A DNA stretch of 64,000 bases from NCBI GenBank assembly GCA_001600555.1, contig BCKH01000001.1, positions 5,035,546 to 5,099,545 of the forward strand, written 5' to 3'. Of this stretch, positions 22,829 to 34,966 are shown piece after piece. Both the position numbers and the translations under genes were made by a program. Source of the DNA: Albophoma yamanashiensis. Its lineage: Eukaryota; Ascomycota; Sordariomycetes; Hypocreales; Ophiocordycipitaceae. Under the pieces are notes generated by a model that worked only from the letters and a program-made list of their open reading frames with translations, had not been told where the DNA came from and ran no database searches. Numbering within the stretch: position 1 is the first letter of the stretch; every line of letters starts with the position of its first letter.

Positions 22829-24654
22829 TTCCTCCTCTCTCCAGCACTTGCTCTGCGGTCAAGCAAGATCCGACGGATGGTCACCACGGCATCATTCGCT
22901 GTCACCAGCACAGCCTTAAAGATGGAGCTGCAAAAACAATGAGAAATGTACTATGTGGAAGTGTAATCTGCCAAGACCAACCATTAATACAAAGGCTGTA
23001 TCTTGATAGAGCAACAGTTCCGGCCGGTTGGATATTCACCAAGGGAGAGTATTAGAGATGGAGGCAGGCGAATATGGAAATCGTACGTAAAAAGTATGAT
23101 TACGGAAACCGTCTGTGCTGGCCTGCACGTGGGGGAACTTTCTTTAATAGGACGCAAGATTAAGAGTAGCGAGGGCTGTGTAGTGAGCATGAAAACTTTC
23201 TTAGTCCCTCGAACCGACTTCTCAGACGGCGATAATATGGGAAAATATGTTTCCGAGAATCTAGGGAATTATTTAGCCCACGGATTCTCAGATCTCTGAT
23301 GACCTTCTTCGATAGATATCGAGTTTGATTCAGGTCGGTCAAGAAGCATGTCGCATGAACAGCAGTTGACATACAACGTCTCCAGAACCACCCTGCAAGA
23401 TTATATCGTGCTGGGACTTCTATAGATTCCTCGACAGAATGTAACAGTAATATTATGGGCATACACGTACTCTACTGAACATCTCATCGATACGGTGAGC
23501 ATTACAACTCAGGTTAGTGGCTTGCCCCGGACTAGGCACGGTTGGAGCGAAATGTTGCCATGCAAGCCACGTGTGGTAATCCAGCGAATAGCGGTCGTAA
23601 GTGGATGAACAAGGATTCTAGCCAGAAGCCACCCCTGTCAGAACTAGATGCACAGAGAGACTTTGGTATTGGTCTGCTGGCGACCTTGACTTGGGTGCAA
23701 CATGGGACTCCGTGACTTTCTTGATAGTCCAGCCGTGAGTCAAGATCGAACACGTGGTGTTGTCACAACTAGCAGCACAGCGACAAAGATACCGCGGCAT
23801 TCGACAAAGCTCAACTCGTACATATCTAGTATATTGTGTTCTCTAAGATGTGGGCGATGGAACCTGGCAAACTTCCTGTCAGCACCACTCCCACATGTTT
23901 GGAGAGTACTCATGCCCTTTTTGGAAAATGGCCTTCAGATGCTCCATGCGCGCGACTCGAGCCGCTGAAGGTCAAATGTCGCACCAAGACTGAGTGGATG
24001 GCAGCAGTACACATACATGTATCGTTGACGCAAAGCGAGGCCTTACATGTACATGTACTGGGTATAGAGCGCGCTGTTGCGAGGCAAAGTCAACATCGAC
24101 GGGAAGCGCCATCGCTCCCGTTAGGTACCTAGGCGGCGCTAATCTCCAGGCACCCACCCACCACCCATGGGCCGTAGGACCGCCGGGGTCGGCACGGGAC
24201 TTGCAGCCCGAACACGGTGGCCGACTTCGTCACGCAATTGGCGCGGTTGACTCCATTTCGCGAACAACTGCGATGCGGGAGTGGCGCATGTGGCACAAAC
24301 ATGTCAAGTTGCCAGCCGACAGCCTGACTTGATACCCGAACGACGCTGCCGAACTGCCCTTTTAGTGCCAACCCTGAACTAGCAGCGCCAGTGATCCCCT
24401 GTCTTTGGTGTCGACGCTGTGAGCCCCTATTTGCTCACAAAGCCTCGGATCTGCACCATGCCGTGTCACGGGCCCCGTGTGCTTGGCTGCCCCCTCCATT
24501 GGCAGTCTAAGCAAGCGCCTCGATGCACGTGGATCTGAGACGGGGTTATGCCATCCGACCCGTCTGCAACAATGCTGCAATTGGTGTCGACCAAGCGCCT
24601 CCTACATGTCAGACCACGATTGCCTCTAAAGTTGAAAGCGTTGGTAGGTGATAC

Positions 24655-24660
24655 TATAAA
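24655..24660 (+). promoter_or_regulatory. TATA box of the phospholipase C gene
   Basis: TATAAA about 75-80 nt upstream of the start codon at 24736, a good distance for a fungal TATA element. Confidence 0.5.
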
Positions 24661-24735
24661 TGGTTTTTGGTCCGCCGAGGGTACGGAAACGAGCTCCAAG
24701 TCCTGCAGGAAGAGTTTACCATTCAGGAACGAACG

Positions 24736-26737
24736 ATGGCAGCTTCCCGACATGCTGCGCTTCTTTCTGCGGCAATGTGTGCTCTCTCGCACCTTGCCAA
24801 CGCTGGTAGCCTGGCAGATATCGAACACGTTGTTCTATTCATGCAGGGTAAGAAATTCTTACCTCCAGCGTGGACAGCCTATCATTCTAAACAACATATT
24901 CCTCAGAAAATCGGGCATTCGATCATTACTTCGGTACCATGGCTGGAGTTCGGGGCTTCAAGGATGCAAATCTGCAAATGAACGACGGCGTACCGGTATG
25001 GAAGCAGTTGACAAGCCCTGTCCTTACTACTGAATCTCAATATGTCACTCCTTGGTATCTCAATTACCTTGGGGAAAGCTGGCCTGAGGCAACGCAGTGC
25101 ATGACGGCCGGCAGTAACGGCTGGTACCAAAATCATGCCGCTTGGAACTTCGGCACCAACGATCACTGGGCATTGAATAACACGCCGTGGAGCATCGGGT
25201 TCTACAAAAAGGAAGATATTCCTACTCAGTGGGCGTTGGCCGATGGCTGGGTTGTGGGGGACATGTACCAGGTAGACCACATACCTTCGTGTTACCCTGA
25301 GCGAGTCCTTATCTAACAGTACTTTCCTAGGAGTCGATTGTATCTTCTACCAATCCTAACAGGGTCGCATGGATTTCAGGCTCTGTCAACGCCCCTGGCT
25401 CACCGCAGCGGCCGGATGAGGGAGGCAATCCATATATTGACAACAACGAATCCCCCGGCTGTGACCAAGGCAACATCAACTGCTACCCGCTGAAATGGAA
25501 AACCTCTGGGGAGTACTACGAGGATGCTGAAGTTTCGTGGCAAGTCTTCCAGGAGGCAGCCGACAACTTTGACGACAACCCATACGCCTGGTTCAAGCAG
25601 TTCCAAGTCGCTGAACAAGACTCACCCCTATACAACAAAGGGGTTAAAGGATTACCTCTCGATTCATTTTATGAGCAAGCCGCCAGTGGGACTCTTCCCG
25701 AGATATCGTATATTGTTGGGCCTATGCAGCTTTCCGAGCACCCACCGTACTCACCCCACGATGGCGCATGGCTGCAGAGCAAGATTGCCCAAGCCGTAAT
25801 CAACTCTCCAAAGTATAAAACAACAGCGCTCATCATCTCTTATGATGAGACGGGAGGCTGGTTCGACCACGTTGACCCTTATCGGTCCCCCGATGGAACC
25901 CCGGCCGAGTGGCTCGATGATCCCTACGGCCAGGTTGGGCATACTTTTATTGGCCCGGGCTTCCGTCTGCCATTCTATATCATCTCACCATGGACCCGTA
26001 ACGGTGGCGTCTTTACTGAGCACGCCGACCATAGCTCACAGCTCCTCTTTATCGAGAAATGGCAAGCCGCTAAGGGAAAGAATGTGACAACTGACCAGAT
26101 GGTCCACTGGCGCCGACAGCACATGAGCGACCTTGTGAGCGCCTTTGACTTTGAGAACCCAGACTATAGCCTGCCGAAACTTCCCTACGCCCCCGAGCCA
26201 CACCGCGACGCGCAGGGTAACTGGGATGGGTCGTCTTACTGCCAATCCCAACACTCTCGAACCCAACCGCCTGTGCCCTACGCGGGAGACGGAGTCATTA
26301 GTGACATGGCCTCGGTAGTGGAACTTGGATTCAAACCTGTTCGCGGCAAGCTGACTGAGGGTCGATACCTGGTCTTCGAGACCCAGGGACTCGCTTTGAC
26401 CAACCCGGGAAAGTGTCGCGCTGATTCCCGGGTGACTTTGACTCGCGCTTCCAAGGGTCACAAGCGCGAGCTGCAACGCTGGGTGATCCATGCTGTCCAG
26501 CTCGGAGGGAGCGACTTCACCATTCAGAGCTTCGCCGATGATCGATTCATTTGTGAAGGCGCGCTCATGTGCAAAGAGAAGGGAAATGCTATTGTATTTG
26601 AGATCAGCTACGAAGCAGGCAAGGGGTATACCTTCACACCTAAGGGCTCTGGTAAGTACTTGAATGCTGATGGTGGGGAGAAGCTTTTATTTGATGGCCC
26701 TCTTGCCTATTGGAGGACCTTCAGCGTGAGCTATTAG
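24736..26737 (+). CDS. Secreted phosphatidylcholine-type phospholipase C
   Basis: Three exons: 24736-24847, 24907-25271 and 25331-26737. Both introns are 59 nt (GTAAGA...CAG and GTAGAC...TAG), giving 627 residues in frame. The N-terminus is a signal peptide (MAASRHAALLSAAMCALSHL). The phosphoesterase domain opens with IEHVVLFMQ-ENRAFDHYFGT, the hallmark of bacterial non-hemolytic PLC and acid phosphatase AcpA relatives. It continues with WKQLTSPV, GDMYQES, the SYDETGGWFDHV metal-site motif and FRLPFYIISPW. The C-terminal 130 residues form a separate beta-rich domain with repeated Gly/Asp turns. The family hydrolyses phosphatidylcholine or sphingomyelin headgroups, releasing phosphorylcholine, outside the cell; in fungi such enzymes serve phosphate scavenging or host-membrane attack. 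A secreted phospholipase A2 lies 3.4 kb downstream on the same strand. Confidence 0.9.
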
Positions 26738-27975
26738 GCGAATTAAGATCATTCATGACACAAAACCGCTGCTTTGCCAAAAGGGATATCTCTTCATTTC
26801 TAACAAGAGACGCGGGATTTCAGTGAGTCGATCCAGCGGTCTTCCGGAAGGATGACAGTTTGTAACTGCGAAAATTGAAGTGTAATTCTGTCCGTCTTGC
26901 CAATGCTGTTGCATTTACACCTTAGTACGGAGCCAGAAAGTGACGCTTGGGTCTCACGCGTACACACCGACTCTCTAGCGGTGTTTGTGATGAACAGCGC
27001 AACGTTCTGCAGATTTGCACCCTGCCCGGCCTTCATTGTAAATGAATGCATCCATCCTCAACAATCAGCGCTATCCCCGGTGCCGCGTTTGCCGGCTCTC
27101 AATCATTGCGTCATGGTGCAATGGAGGTGCGGTGCCTCGCCGACTTTCGTAGAACGGCCTTCTACATGTACATACCTTTGGCGTGGTTAAGGGGTCGTCG
27201 CCGTCCCCACTGAGGCATACAGCTGACTAGCGACGACGAGCCTCCGTGGACATTGCTCCATGAACTAATGCATGGTCGGGACGCCAAAGCGGGCGATTTA
27301 GGAAGCGTTGTCGATGGCTCTGAGGGTGGGCTTCAGGCTTCTATTATTGCTTTCTTCCTGACTTCCACCAACCTCACACGTGACGCTTGAGCGGCGGCTG
27401 GGCTGGCAAGGCCCCGCCGACATAGTTGAGCATACTCGTACGTGTATTGGCCGATCATCAATGCGGCGCACTCAAACAACGAAGATTGCCTACTCGTACT
27501 TCCATTTACTGTACATAGTGTATTCTTCGTCTCATGGTTGTGGCGCTGAGAAACGGTTGCCCTGTGACGGCCTTGTTAGGTGGTGATGATAGGGTACTAC
27601 TGTGGAGGAAGCCAACGACGCGTAATACGGCATTCACCGGACGGAGGTTGCATCGCTTTAGGCCGTCAAGGATTTTCCCCGTCTCCTCGTTTGAGAAGTT
27701 TGCCGAGGTCGCTACTGGGGAACCATGGGTGGCACATGTTGATGCGACGGCGACTGAGTCATGTTGTGATCATCTGGGAAGGAGGATGATTAGTAGTTGA
27801 GCGCGACACCTGAACACCGATTTGCTGCATGAAGTCCCTACCGTAACTACCTGGCCGCCTGCGGCTAAATCCATATGTAGTATATCGTCATCAATTGATG
27901 ATTGTGCGGCAAATACACGAGTACTAAGTGCTGCGTACGGTGGACAAGACGATACTGGTTCTCTGATGTGACGTG

Positions 27976-27985
27976 TACTCCGTAC
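27976..27985 (+). repeat. Dispersed decamer TACTCCGTAC
   Basis: Exact copy in intergenic DNA; preceded by GTG and followed by TCGTAAG. Confidence 0.8.
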
Positions 27986-28339
27986 TCGTAAGTAGCATGC
28001 CCAGTGGCCTTCCCCACTTTCCCCGCGATTCAACGCGCGCATTACGAATAATCTGGCGGCAGTCCGTGGACCGTACTCCATACAGTAGGCAAATTTTACC
28101 TGTGCGGGCACGAGGAACGGGCTGAAATAACATGTACCTTATCTACACGTGCCTGGCGATCGGGGCGCTCCGCTAACCCGAAAAGGATGCGGATGGGGCG
28201 AGGGCGGGCGAGCCCCTTTCGCCGCGCTCAACACGCGATATCCCTCGGCCTCTCCAACCGCTCCTCGACCCATGGCAGCTCCTCTCGCCTGTGCAGGATG
28301 AGAGTCGCTGCGTGGCCACAGTCGTAGCTGCGCGTCAAC

Positions 28340-28349
28340 TACGGAGTAC
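28340..28349 (-). repeat. Dispersed decamer (as TACGGAGTAC)
   Basis: Exact reverse-complement copy about 145 nt upstream of the secreted-protein gene starting at 28493. Confidence 0.8.
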
Positions 28350-28492
28350 GGGGAGGCCTTTCCACTCTCTCGCGGCACCAGTCCCGTTTTGCTCTGGACG
28401 CAGCTCCGCTCGACAAGTCCGCCTGGCCTGGATGCCTGAATAGAACAGCGGGCTACGGCCAACTTTCGCGCAACTTACGCGCCCAACGCGCA

Positions 28493-29293
28493 ATGCGATT
28501 CCACTCCTTCATGACCGCCTGGGTCCTACCATTCTTTTCAACTCCTGCATTGGCGGTCCCCGGCAAGAAAAAAAGCGGAACGGTGGCTGTGACCCCCCAC
28601 GACAGTTACTCGTCCTCTGTCGGTGTGCTGGGATGCAAGATCAACACCAATCGTGTTGCCTATTGGCCAGATGCGGTTGACTGCGACAACATCTGCGTGT
28701 CTGTCTCATACAACGGCCGCCAAGTCCATCTCCTCCGCATCGACCAGTCTGAGGGCGCGCACGACGTCAGCTATGACGCCTGGAACTACTTGCTCACCGG
28801 CTACTCTGCCACGGAGAAACCAACGGCGGGCGGCGCCATCGAGATGCAGTACGAGAACGTCGATGCTTCCAACTGCGAGGACCTCATTCACACATCCAAC
28901 GGCAGGCTCCCCTTCAGCGCCGCCAACAGCATGAACTTTCTGTCTAGTTGCTTGACCGAGCTGGACAGCTGGGTCGCCAAGCACTACGTGCTCTACAATA
29001 TCCTCGACCCTATTTGTACCCTGGGATACAACGAGCAGTGCAAGTTGAAGTGGCCTGAGGATAACCAGGCAAATTGCACCCACCCGTTGGGCACCCCAAC
29101 GCCACTCAAAGGCGCGCCCGTTTACAACATTCGCTATCCAACGGGGCAAAAGGTCCTGGCTGCGTCCGCCGCAACGGGGGACGGGACTTCTGGCGACGAG
29201 AGCGCGGGGAGGGGTCGATGGGCCTTGCTAGCCATGGCAATGTGGGCCTGGTCACTCTGCAGCGTCGTGTCCGGACTCATTGCCCATGTGTGA
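28493..29293 (+). CDS. Conserved fungal secreted protein, probable GPI anchor
   Basis: Single exon, 266 residues. The first 22 residues form a signal peptide ending at ALA-VPG. The mature domain contains a VGVLGCKINTNRVAYWP opening, DCDNICVSVSYNGR, an IDQSEGAHDVSYDAWNYLLTG block and AANSMNFLSSCL, with about eight cysteines. The combination recurs in secreted proteins across Pezizomycotina, but I know no established function. The last 30 residues are a small-residue segment followed by a hydrophobic stretch (WALLAMAMWAWSLCSVVSG) and a short tail, consistent with GPI attachment. The fold looks like a small disulfide-rich beta domain; an RlpA/cerato-platanin-like double-psi barrel is possible but unproven. 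Confidence 0.82.
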   Translation: MRFHSFMTAWVLPFFSTPALAVPGKKKSGTVAVTPHDSYSSSVGVLGCKINTNRVAYWPDAVDCDNICVSVSYNGRQVHLLRIDQSEGAHDVSYDAWNYLLTGYSATEKPTAGGAIEMQYENVDASNCEDLIHTSNGRLPFSAANSMNFLSSCLTELDSWVAKHYVLYNILDPICTLGYNEQCKLKWPEDNQANCTHPLGTPTPLKGAPVYNIRYPTGQKVLAASAATGDGTSGDESAGRGRWALLAMAMWAWSLCSVVSGLIAHV

Positions 29294-30127
29294 GCCCGCG
29301 CTGCATGGAAAATTCCTGCAAGCACACCTCTCTTGTCTGCACACGAACATGTTCTCATCGAAAGACCACATACGCGTCCCTTCGTGCCCACTCAAGCCGT
29401 TGGAGCAGTGTGGAGAGCCTGAGGGGGCTCTCACCTTGCCCAGCAATACTACTAGCCGTCCTTTCTTTGTATGGGTGTATTTCTGTACCTACTATGTATA
29501 TGGACCAGACAGCCCCATCGACACTTCCCCCGCTCTCCAGCCGTTAGCCACATGACCTTCGAATCCTTCAGAAGGATGCAAATCTACTACGTAGCTCCCA
29601 AGAGCCTGTATCGCCAAGGTCTCAGGGCTCATCCTTGGTCGCTTGTCTGTCGGTTTCGCCAGCCAAGCGCGCATCTCATTGGTACATAGTAACAAGCCTT
29701 TGTTCGGAGCAGGTCAGGTGCACAGAAGGTTATCGCGCACCTGCCTTTAAAGTCTCGTGGAGCCGTCTTGGCACAGTCTGTTCATGGTCTCGAGACGCCT
29801 CTCCGCACAAGCACGGCGTTACCTCATTATCTCCGATCTTTTGAGCTGTGTGACTAACAGCAACGGTAAGAACAATAACCACTGAAGCCTTAAACAGGCG
29901 ATGATGATATCGCGTCTGGCCAAGCCGTTGACTACGTGAACCCTGCTTCACATTTGTGTACGTGCGGGAATTGCGCCCCGCGTGGATCTTGGCGAGTTGG
30001 TTTTAGAGGAATACAAATATGAGGCTGATATCTCAGAGCGGCGTTATGCTGCGTTGTCATGCCCGGTGCGATCTCTTCTCTTCATACTCCGTGCACAATA
30101 AGGCCTCGGCAACAATACTCGCCTATC
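29294..30127. other. Intergenic, phospholipase A2 promoter
   Basis: Short frames only, none with a domain. Upstream of the phospholipase gene I see no clear TATA box. Confidence 0.5.
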
Positions 30128-30755
30128 ATGATGATCTACGGCATCGTCTTCGCCTTAGTCTCAGCGGCCATCGCCGTTCCTGTCTCTGAAGGACCCAACC
30201 TGAACCCCGAAACCCCCGAGTCCATTGTTGATCAACATATTTTTGGCATCTCATTGCCTCAATTCACTGCCCGCCGCAACAAGAACGATCCCGCGACCGT
30301 TGACTGGTCTTCGGACGGCTGCACTAGCTCTCCTGACAACCCGTTCGGTTTCCCTTTTCTCCCCGCCTGCCACCGTCATGACTTCGGCTACCGCAATTAT
30401 CGAATCCAGAATCGGTTCACCACGGGTGCCAGGGCCGACATCGACACTAAATTCAAGAGCGAGTACGTCCAGTAGTTACAGCACGCCAATTGCTGCAGAT
30501 GACCCCATGGCATATATGTCACTAACGACCACCCCTGCAAGCCTATACTATCAGTGCGAACAAGTCTTCGCCAAGTGCGCATGCGAAGCCTTAGCTGAAG
30601 TATACTACGCCGCTGTGCGTGCATTTGGTGGCATCGATGTCACCAAGCGGGAGACACAGAAGGAGCTCGATCAAGCCTATGCCGACGCAGTCGCCGCTTA
30701 CAACCAGGCGGTCAAGGAAGCGCAGGATGATGGTCTACTACCCGTGTTGGGCTGA
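30128..30755 (+). CDS. Secreted phospholipase A2 (prokaryotic/fungal type)
   Basis: Two exons, 30128-30462 and 30542-30755, around a 79-nt intron (GTACGT...AAG), giving 182 residues in frame. The Met at 30128 starts a signal peptide (MMIYGIVFALVSAAIAVPV). The enzyme signature is complete: DWSSDGCTSSPDNPFGF supplies the calcium-loop region, and CHRHDFGYRNY supplies the His-Asp catalytic pair. After the intron comes LYYQCEQVF-AKCACEALAEVYYAAVRAFGG, with the paired disulfide cysteines. The family cleaves the sn-2 ester of phospholipids with calcium and is secreted; a p15/TbSP1-type symbiosis- or infection-induced role is known in some fungi. Together with the phospholipase C upstream it would attack both the acyl and the headgroup bonds of phospholipids. 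Confidence 0.92.
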
Positions 30756-30960
30756 AACGTGGTGTGAAGCGTAGAACAGCATCGATATCAGCCTCGAGTA
30801 GGTTATGGTACATCAATGCGCATTGCCACATGGTTACTAATGTTTGTTGCAATTGCAACTCGACGTAACTTAGCCCATAATATAAGAGAGAATTTTGATT
30901 GAAATGATGCCTGCTGTAGGCTACCATCCGTGCAATATCGATCCGAAGCGCGACGCTCCA

Positions 30961-32811
30961 TTAACAACCCCTTCCCAAGCACGGGATCTTGACGGTCCCT
31001 TTGCCCAGCGGCTCCTTCGGCTGCGTGATATTTCTCAACTGAGGCAAGGTAAAGGGCGTCTTGTCGCTTAGACTATGCACCCTGCCAATCAGCTTCTCTA
31101 GGTGTCTCAGGGCCGATGCGGGCGCATAGCCAGGACCTTCGTGTCCTGCCAGTTGAGTCACAGCCAGGGTCAGTCCGCGCTCGTGGTGGGTGGTCCCAGC
31201 GACGCCAGAGCCCGCAGGCGAATCAGATCCGTAGTAAGGCGCTTTCGCTCGAGGATTGAAGCCCCAGAGGGGCACGTAGAAGGGGTCACTCGGTGCAGTG
31301 TGGAAACCCAGCTTGCCGCCCCAAGTCATGTTTTGGATGCCCAACAGTACCCCGTTGAGTGGTAGAATGAAATCCATGCTTCCGTGGGCGAGGATGACAT
31401 TTTTGGTCTTGTCGATGACGTTTGGCAATTCGTACTTGCCCGGCGGAGCTGATTGATCTCCTTGCGGCGAGTTGAAGACCCCGTTAACACACTGGGACCA
31501 TTGGACATCCAGTGGCGCATTGATGGCGCGCTTCACATCTTCTCGGTTAAAATAAGGATTGTCCCCAAGCGGATCGAAGACCTGGGGACAGTGATCTTCA
31601 ATGTTGTATATGTTGAAACAAGGATTCGCCACCAGCGACTTCGCATACACTAGGTCGAACAGCGATTCACATTCCCTTTCAGCCACCACAGTACCGTTCG
31701 GGGACACCTTGACTCCAGGCGGGTAACGTGGCGTTGGTCCCGCTGGAGGGTACGTAAGATACTTTTTGTTCCAGTCGGTGAAGCCGCAGCGCTGAGAGAT
31801 GTCGTGGATGTTTTGCATAGTATTGTCATCGAGCGGCATTAGCTCGTAATGTTGCTGAACAAATGGTTCCAGGATCACGTTGGATTGAACCATATCGTCA
31901 AACATGATCCCATCGTAGACCAACAACCCTTTGATGTTGTTGTACTTGGTATCGTTGGAGTTTACCATGTGACTGCCGATGTAAGGGCCGTAATAGCCAC
32001 CGTAGGATTCCGCGGCAATGTACACCTTCCAACCGTGGAGGTTGAAGGTATCAATGAAGTTCTTCCAGAAGCCGAGGAACTGCTCTGCTACGTCGTCCTC
32101 GTTCTTGGCCGTTGCATTACCCTGGGAAAAGCCGACGGTGACAGGTTGTTCGATCCAGATAACATTTGTGAGCTGGTGCCAGCTCCAGGGGTTTGATACC
32201 GGCTTCTGAGTGCCAGCTTGCCATGATATTGGTCCATTTTCTTGCAGGAATCCTAGGAGAGAGGAGCAGCCGGGCTAGTTGCTGATGTTAGTATATTTAC
32301 TAGGCAATGCGCCGTCGCTTGCATGAACAAGATACAACTGACCCCGCCATTGAGCCAAATGACTATTTCCTTCTTTCCCTTATGCTCCTCATTAGCAGTG
32401 GGGAAGAACCAGAAATACAGATGGTCCCTCTCGTTCGGCTTGCTGCTGATAGGCAACTGCCCGGCATATGACTCGCCGACATCAAAATCGACGTCGGGCA
32501 GCCCGGAGCCATTCACAGCAAACTCTGAAAAGGCCCCAGTTAGCAGTGAGTAAGGAGCCTCTCGTTGGATGGGAAGACCTGCTGGAAGTATTTTCGTTCA
32601 GGAAACGATATGGACTGTTTGATCGCTCGCGAACCGTCGGCTGTTCGGGGGCTTCGTTGTAATTCGGCTCCTTGAACGCTTGGTAGAGGGCGCTGTGGCT
32701 TTCATAACCGTGCAATTTCTGGAGAAGCGGGTCTAACCCGCCGCGACGTGCTGTTGCTAGAGGGGCGACTCCCCAGAGCCCAACAAGAGAAAGCAGCAAG
32801 TGGTTCCGCAT
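30961..32811 (-). CDS. Serine carboxypeptidase (peptidase family S10)
   Basis: Three exons: about 32811-32583, 32524-32343 and 32274-30961, predicted 574 residues. Intron 2 is standard (GTCAGT, TACTAAC branch point, TAG). Intron 1 closes the frame only if it uses a GC donor (GCAGGT at 32582); the nearby GT at 32578 would shift the frame. The protein has a signal peptide (MRNHLLLSLVGLWGVAPLATA), GESYAGQLPI, WLNGG-PGCSS, the nucleophile in AAESYGGYYGPYIG, an Asp in HGSMDFILPLNG and a His in AGHEGPGYAP, completing the catalytic triad. S10 enzymes remove C-terminal residues at acid pH; fungal secreted members complete the digestion of proteins, alongside DPP IV encoded 4.7 kb away. Confidence 0.88.
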
Positions 32812-33382
32812 GCCGTCTTTGATTCACTACGAAGAGATACCTCATCTGCGTGAGCGAAAAGAAACCGCGTAAGAACCGCTGGGCTTTTCTTGCCGGGCCT
32901 GTCGCCATTTATGTCGCAGTCCTTGATTTCGCGGCTACATGTGGTGCGACAAGTACGACGCTGCGTGCCGGGGTTGACAGTGGAACCTCCGCAAGGTTAT
33001 GTCCCAGTACAGGCCTGATCGTCGATCTCAGTGAATGTTGGGCGCATATTTCGCTCACCCGAAATAAGCATCGACCTTTCAGTGAAACTCCTCTACTAGT
33101 ACGTACATACGTACGGGTAACCCACTCTCAGATCCTACCATGATCGGTTGAGTCGTGCCGGTTTTGCTAGTCTCCGTTCTGACCGAGCGAACTTACGCTC
33201 CAATATGGGCCGGCAGTTTAAGCACTTGCCTAATACAGTAGATCAACAGCGAAAAAGTCCCTACGAGTAGTCCCCATCTCGGGTACAAATTCCCGCTCGT
33301 ATGACGCAATACTACGTAGTAGGGGTCACTAGTCGCGCTGAGGAGTTCGATCTAGATTGTGGTCACCAAATGTGCCAGCCCG

Positions 33383-33392
33383 TACGGAGTAC
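33383..33392 (-). repeat. Dispersed decamer (as TACGGAGTAC)
   Basis: Exact reverse-complement copy in intergenic DNA. Confidence 0.8.
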
Positions 33393-33735
33393 ATGCTACA
33401 TAGTGTAATGGTGCAGCAATGCATTATCTTTGTCGGCTTGCACTGGTCCCACATTTCAGAACGACAGATAGGCGATAACAACTCGCATTCAATCTCAGCG
33501 ATCTCCCATGGGTCAAAAGCGGCGCCCGTAAAAAACACATTTGTCTCCAAAGTATGACCAGAGAAGCTGGCATGGCCAGTTTTATGATGAAAGGGCGAGG
33601 TGTAAGGGATCACTATGTTGTAACCCTGCAGATGGAGTCTCAGATTAGGGTGCGACACCACTGTAATCGGCCGGCCTTCGATCTCAGGAGCGATGCCCCA
33701 CCAATCTACTCGTACGTAGTACAAACAGCTGGTAG

Positions 33736-33745
33736 TACGGAGTAC
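33736..33745 (-). repeat. Dispersed decamer (as TACGGAGTAC)
   Basis: Exact copy, followed by tctgtagagagtatatactcc, which contains further partial echoes. Confidence 0.8.
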
Positions 33746-34165
33746 TCTGTAGAGAGTATATACTCCTGGTGCAACCTAATTTTCACGAATCGCCTCCGGC
33801 TTGCTGACTACAGAGACCTGCAAGCTTAACCTGTGGGCGGAACCTGCAGGCCGAGACTGGTCCACTGCACGTGCTCTTCATGTGCAATGAATGTTAAGAC
33901 TTCGACAGGAAGTTTCACGATTAAAAGTTCGACAGCTTTGTGTGTTTTGATCGGGGCGAACGTGAAATCAGAGAGCGGGAAAATTGGCATGAGACCACAG
34001 GCGCCGCTGATGGCTAATAGTTAGTGATTCTGACGGGATACAATGCTAACGATGGATACTTTTACGTGCAGCTCACGGAAACAAGCAGACTCACAATCAG
34101 TAACGGATAAGAATATGTCCATAGATGTCAAATGACCATCCAACTGGCATATACTCCGACTACAA

Positions 34166-34966
34166 TCACAAATCCACGCTTTCATCGTACTCGTGCTTCA
34201 GTTTGAACTCCGCTGGTCCCCATGAGCCAATCTGCCTCCCAAGAGGGGTCATGTCAAGCAGCGCCAGGGTTGGCATAAACTTATCTCCGCCGCGAGCAAA
34301 TGTTGAGTACGTGTGGAAGATGTCGTCGCCCTTTTTATAGAAAACACTGAATCCGGGCACGTCACCGGCATACCATCCTTTACCTAGCGCCTCAGTTTCC
34401 TCTTTGGTGCGAAAGTTAAGTTCCATGGGCCCTCTTGACTCGTCATTGCTGGCGTGGAAGTCGTAATTAAAATCTGAGCCCTCGCTCGAGTACCATGGCC
34501 AGGTCCAGCCGTTGAGGGCTTTGTAAGCATTCAGTTTCTCAGGAGCCGCTCGAGAAACGCACACGAGGTTAGTATTCTTGAATCGAAGGTGACGGACATC
34601 TGGCAATGCATCGCCAATGTGAGAGCACCCACGACAACCGGCCTCGTCCTCAGGGGCGAACATGAAGTGGTAGACGATGAGTTGGTCCTTTCCACCAAAC
34701 AGGTCTTCCAGTGTCACTTCGTTCTTGGCCTGCGACTTGAAAACGTATAGCTTATCCACTTTGACCATGGGCAATGCGCGGCGCTCAGCGGAGAGAGCAT
34801 CGTTGGCGCGGGTGAGTCCCTTTTCTTTTTCCAACAGCGCCTTACGAGCGACCAACCACTCCTCACGGCTGACAACCTATGTGCGCTATTAACCCAGCTG
34901 AATTTACTTTCAAAGGCGTGAATGGCTCGTTACCTTTGGCATTCCCCCAGCGGTAGGAGTAGACAT
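34166..34966 (-). CDS. DUF899 thioredoxin-like family protein
   Basis: Two exons: 34966-34934 (11 codons, MSTPTAGGMPK) and 34876-34166, with a 57-nt intron (GTAACG...TAG), for 247 residues. The conserved start VVSREEWLVARKALLEKEK, the RRALPMVKVDK strip, LFGGKDQLIVYHFMFAP and the CRGC redox-like motif identify the DUF899 family. A WPWYSSEGSDFNYDFH block and SVFYKKGDDIFHTYSTFARG support this. The fold is thioredoxin-like and the family is thought to act as peroxiredoxin- or disulfide-related oxidoreductases, but no substrate is established. No signal peptide, so probably cytosolic. The tiny first exon would be missed by a simple open-frame scan; without it the N-terminal VVSREEW motif is lost. 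Confidence 0.88.

Larger units (their letters stand above)
26738..28492. other. Intergenic, contains decamer copies
   Basis: About 1.75 kb without a supported gene. Carries exact decamers at 27976-27985 and 28340-28349, a close variant near 28073, and a partial TACGGAG at 26927-26933. Short frames on both strands lack domains. Confidence 0.5.
32812..34165. other. Intergenic, two decamer copies
   Basis: Promoter of the carboxypeptidase and 3' flank of the DUF899 gene. Exact decamers at 33383-33392 and 33736-33745, and a gtacgtacatacgtacg stretch near 33100-33116. The antisense frame at 33329-33724 has no recognisable domain. Confidence 0.5.
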
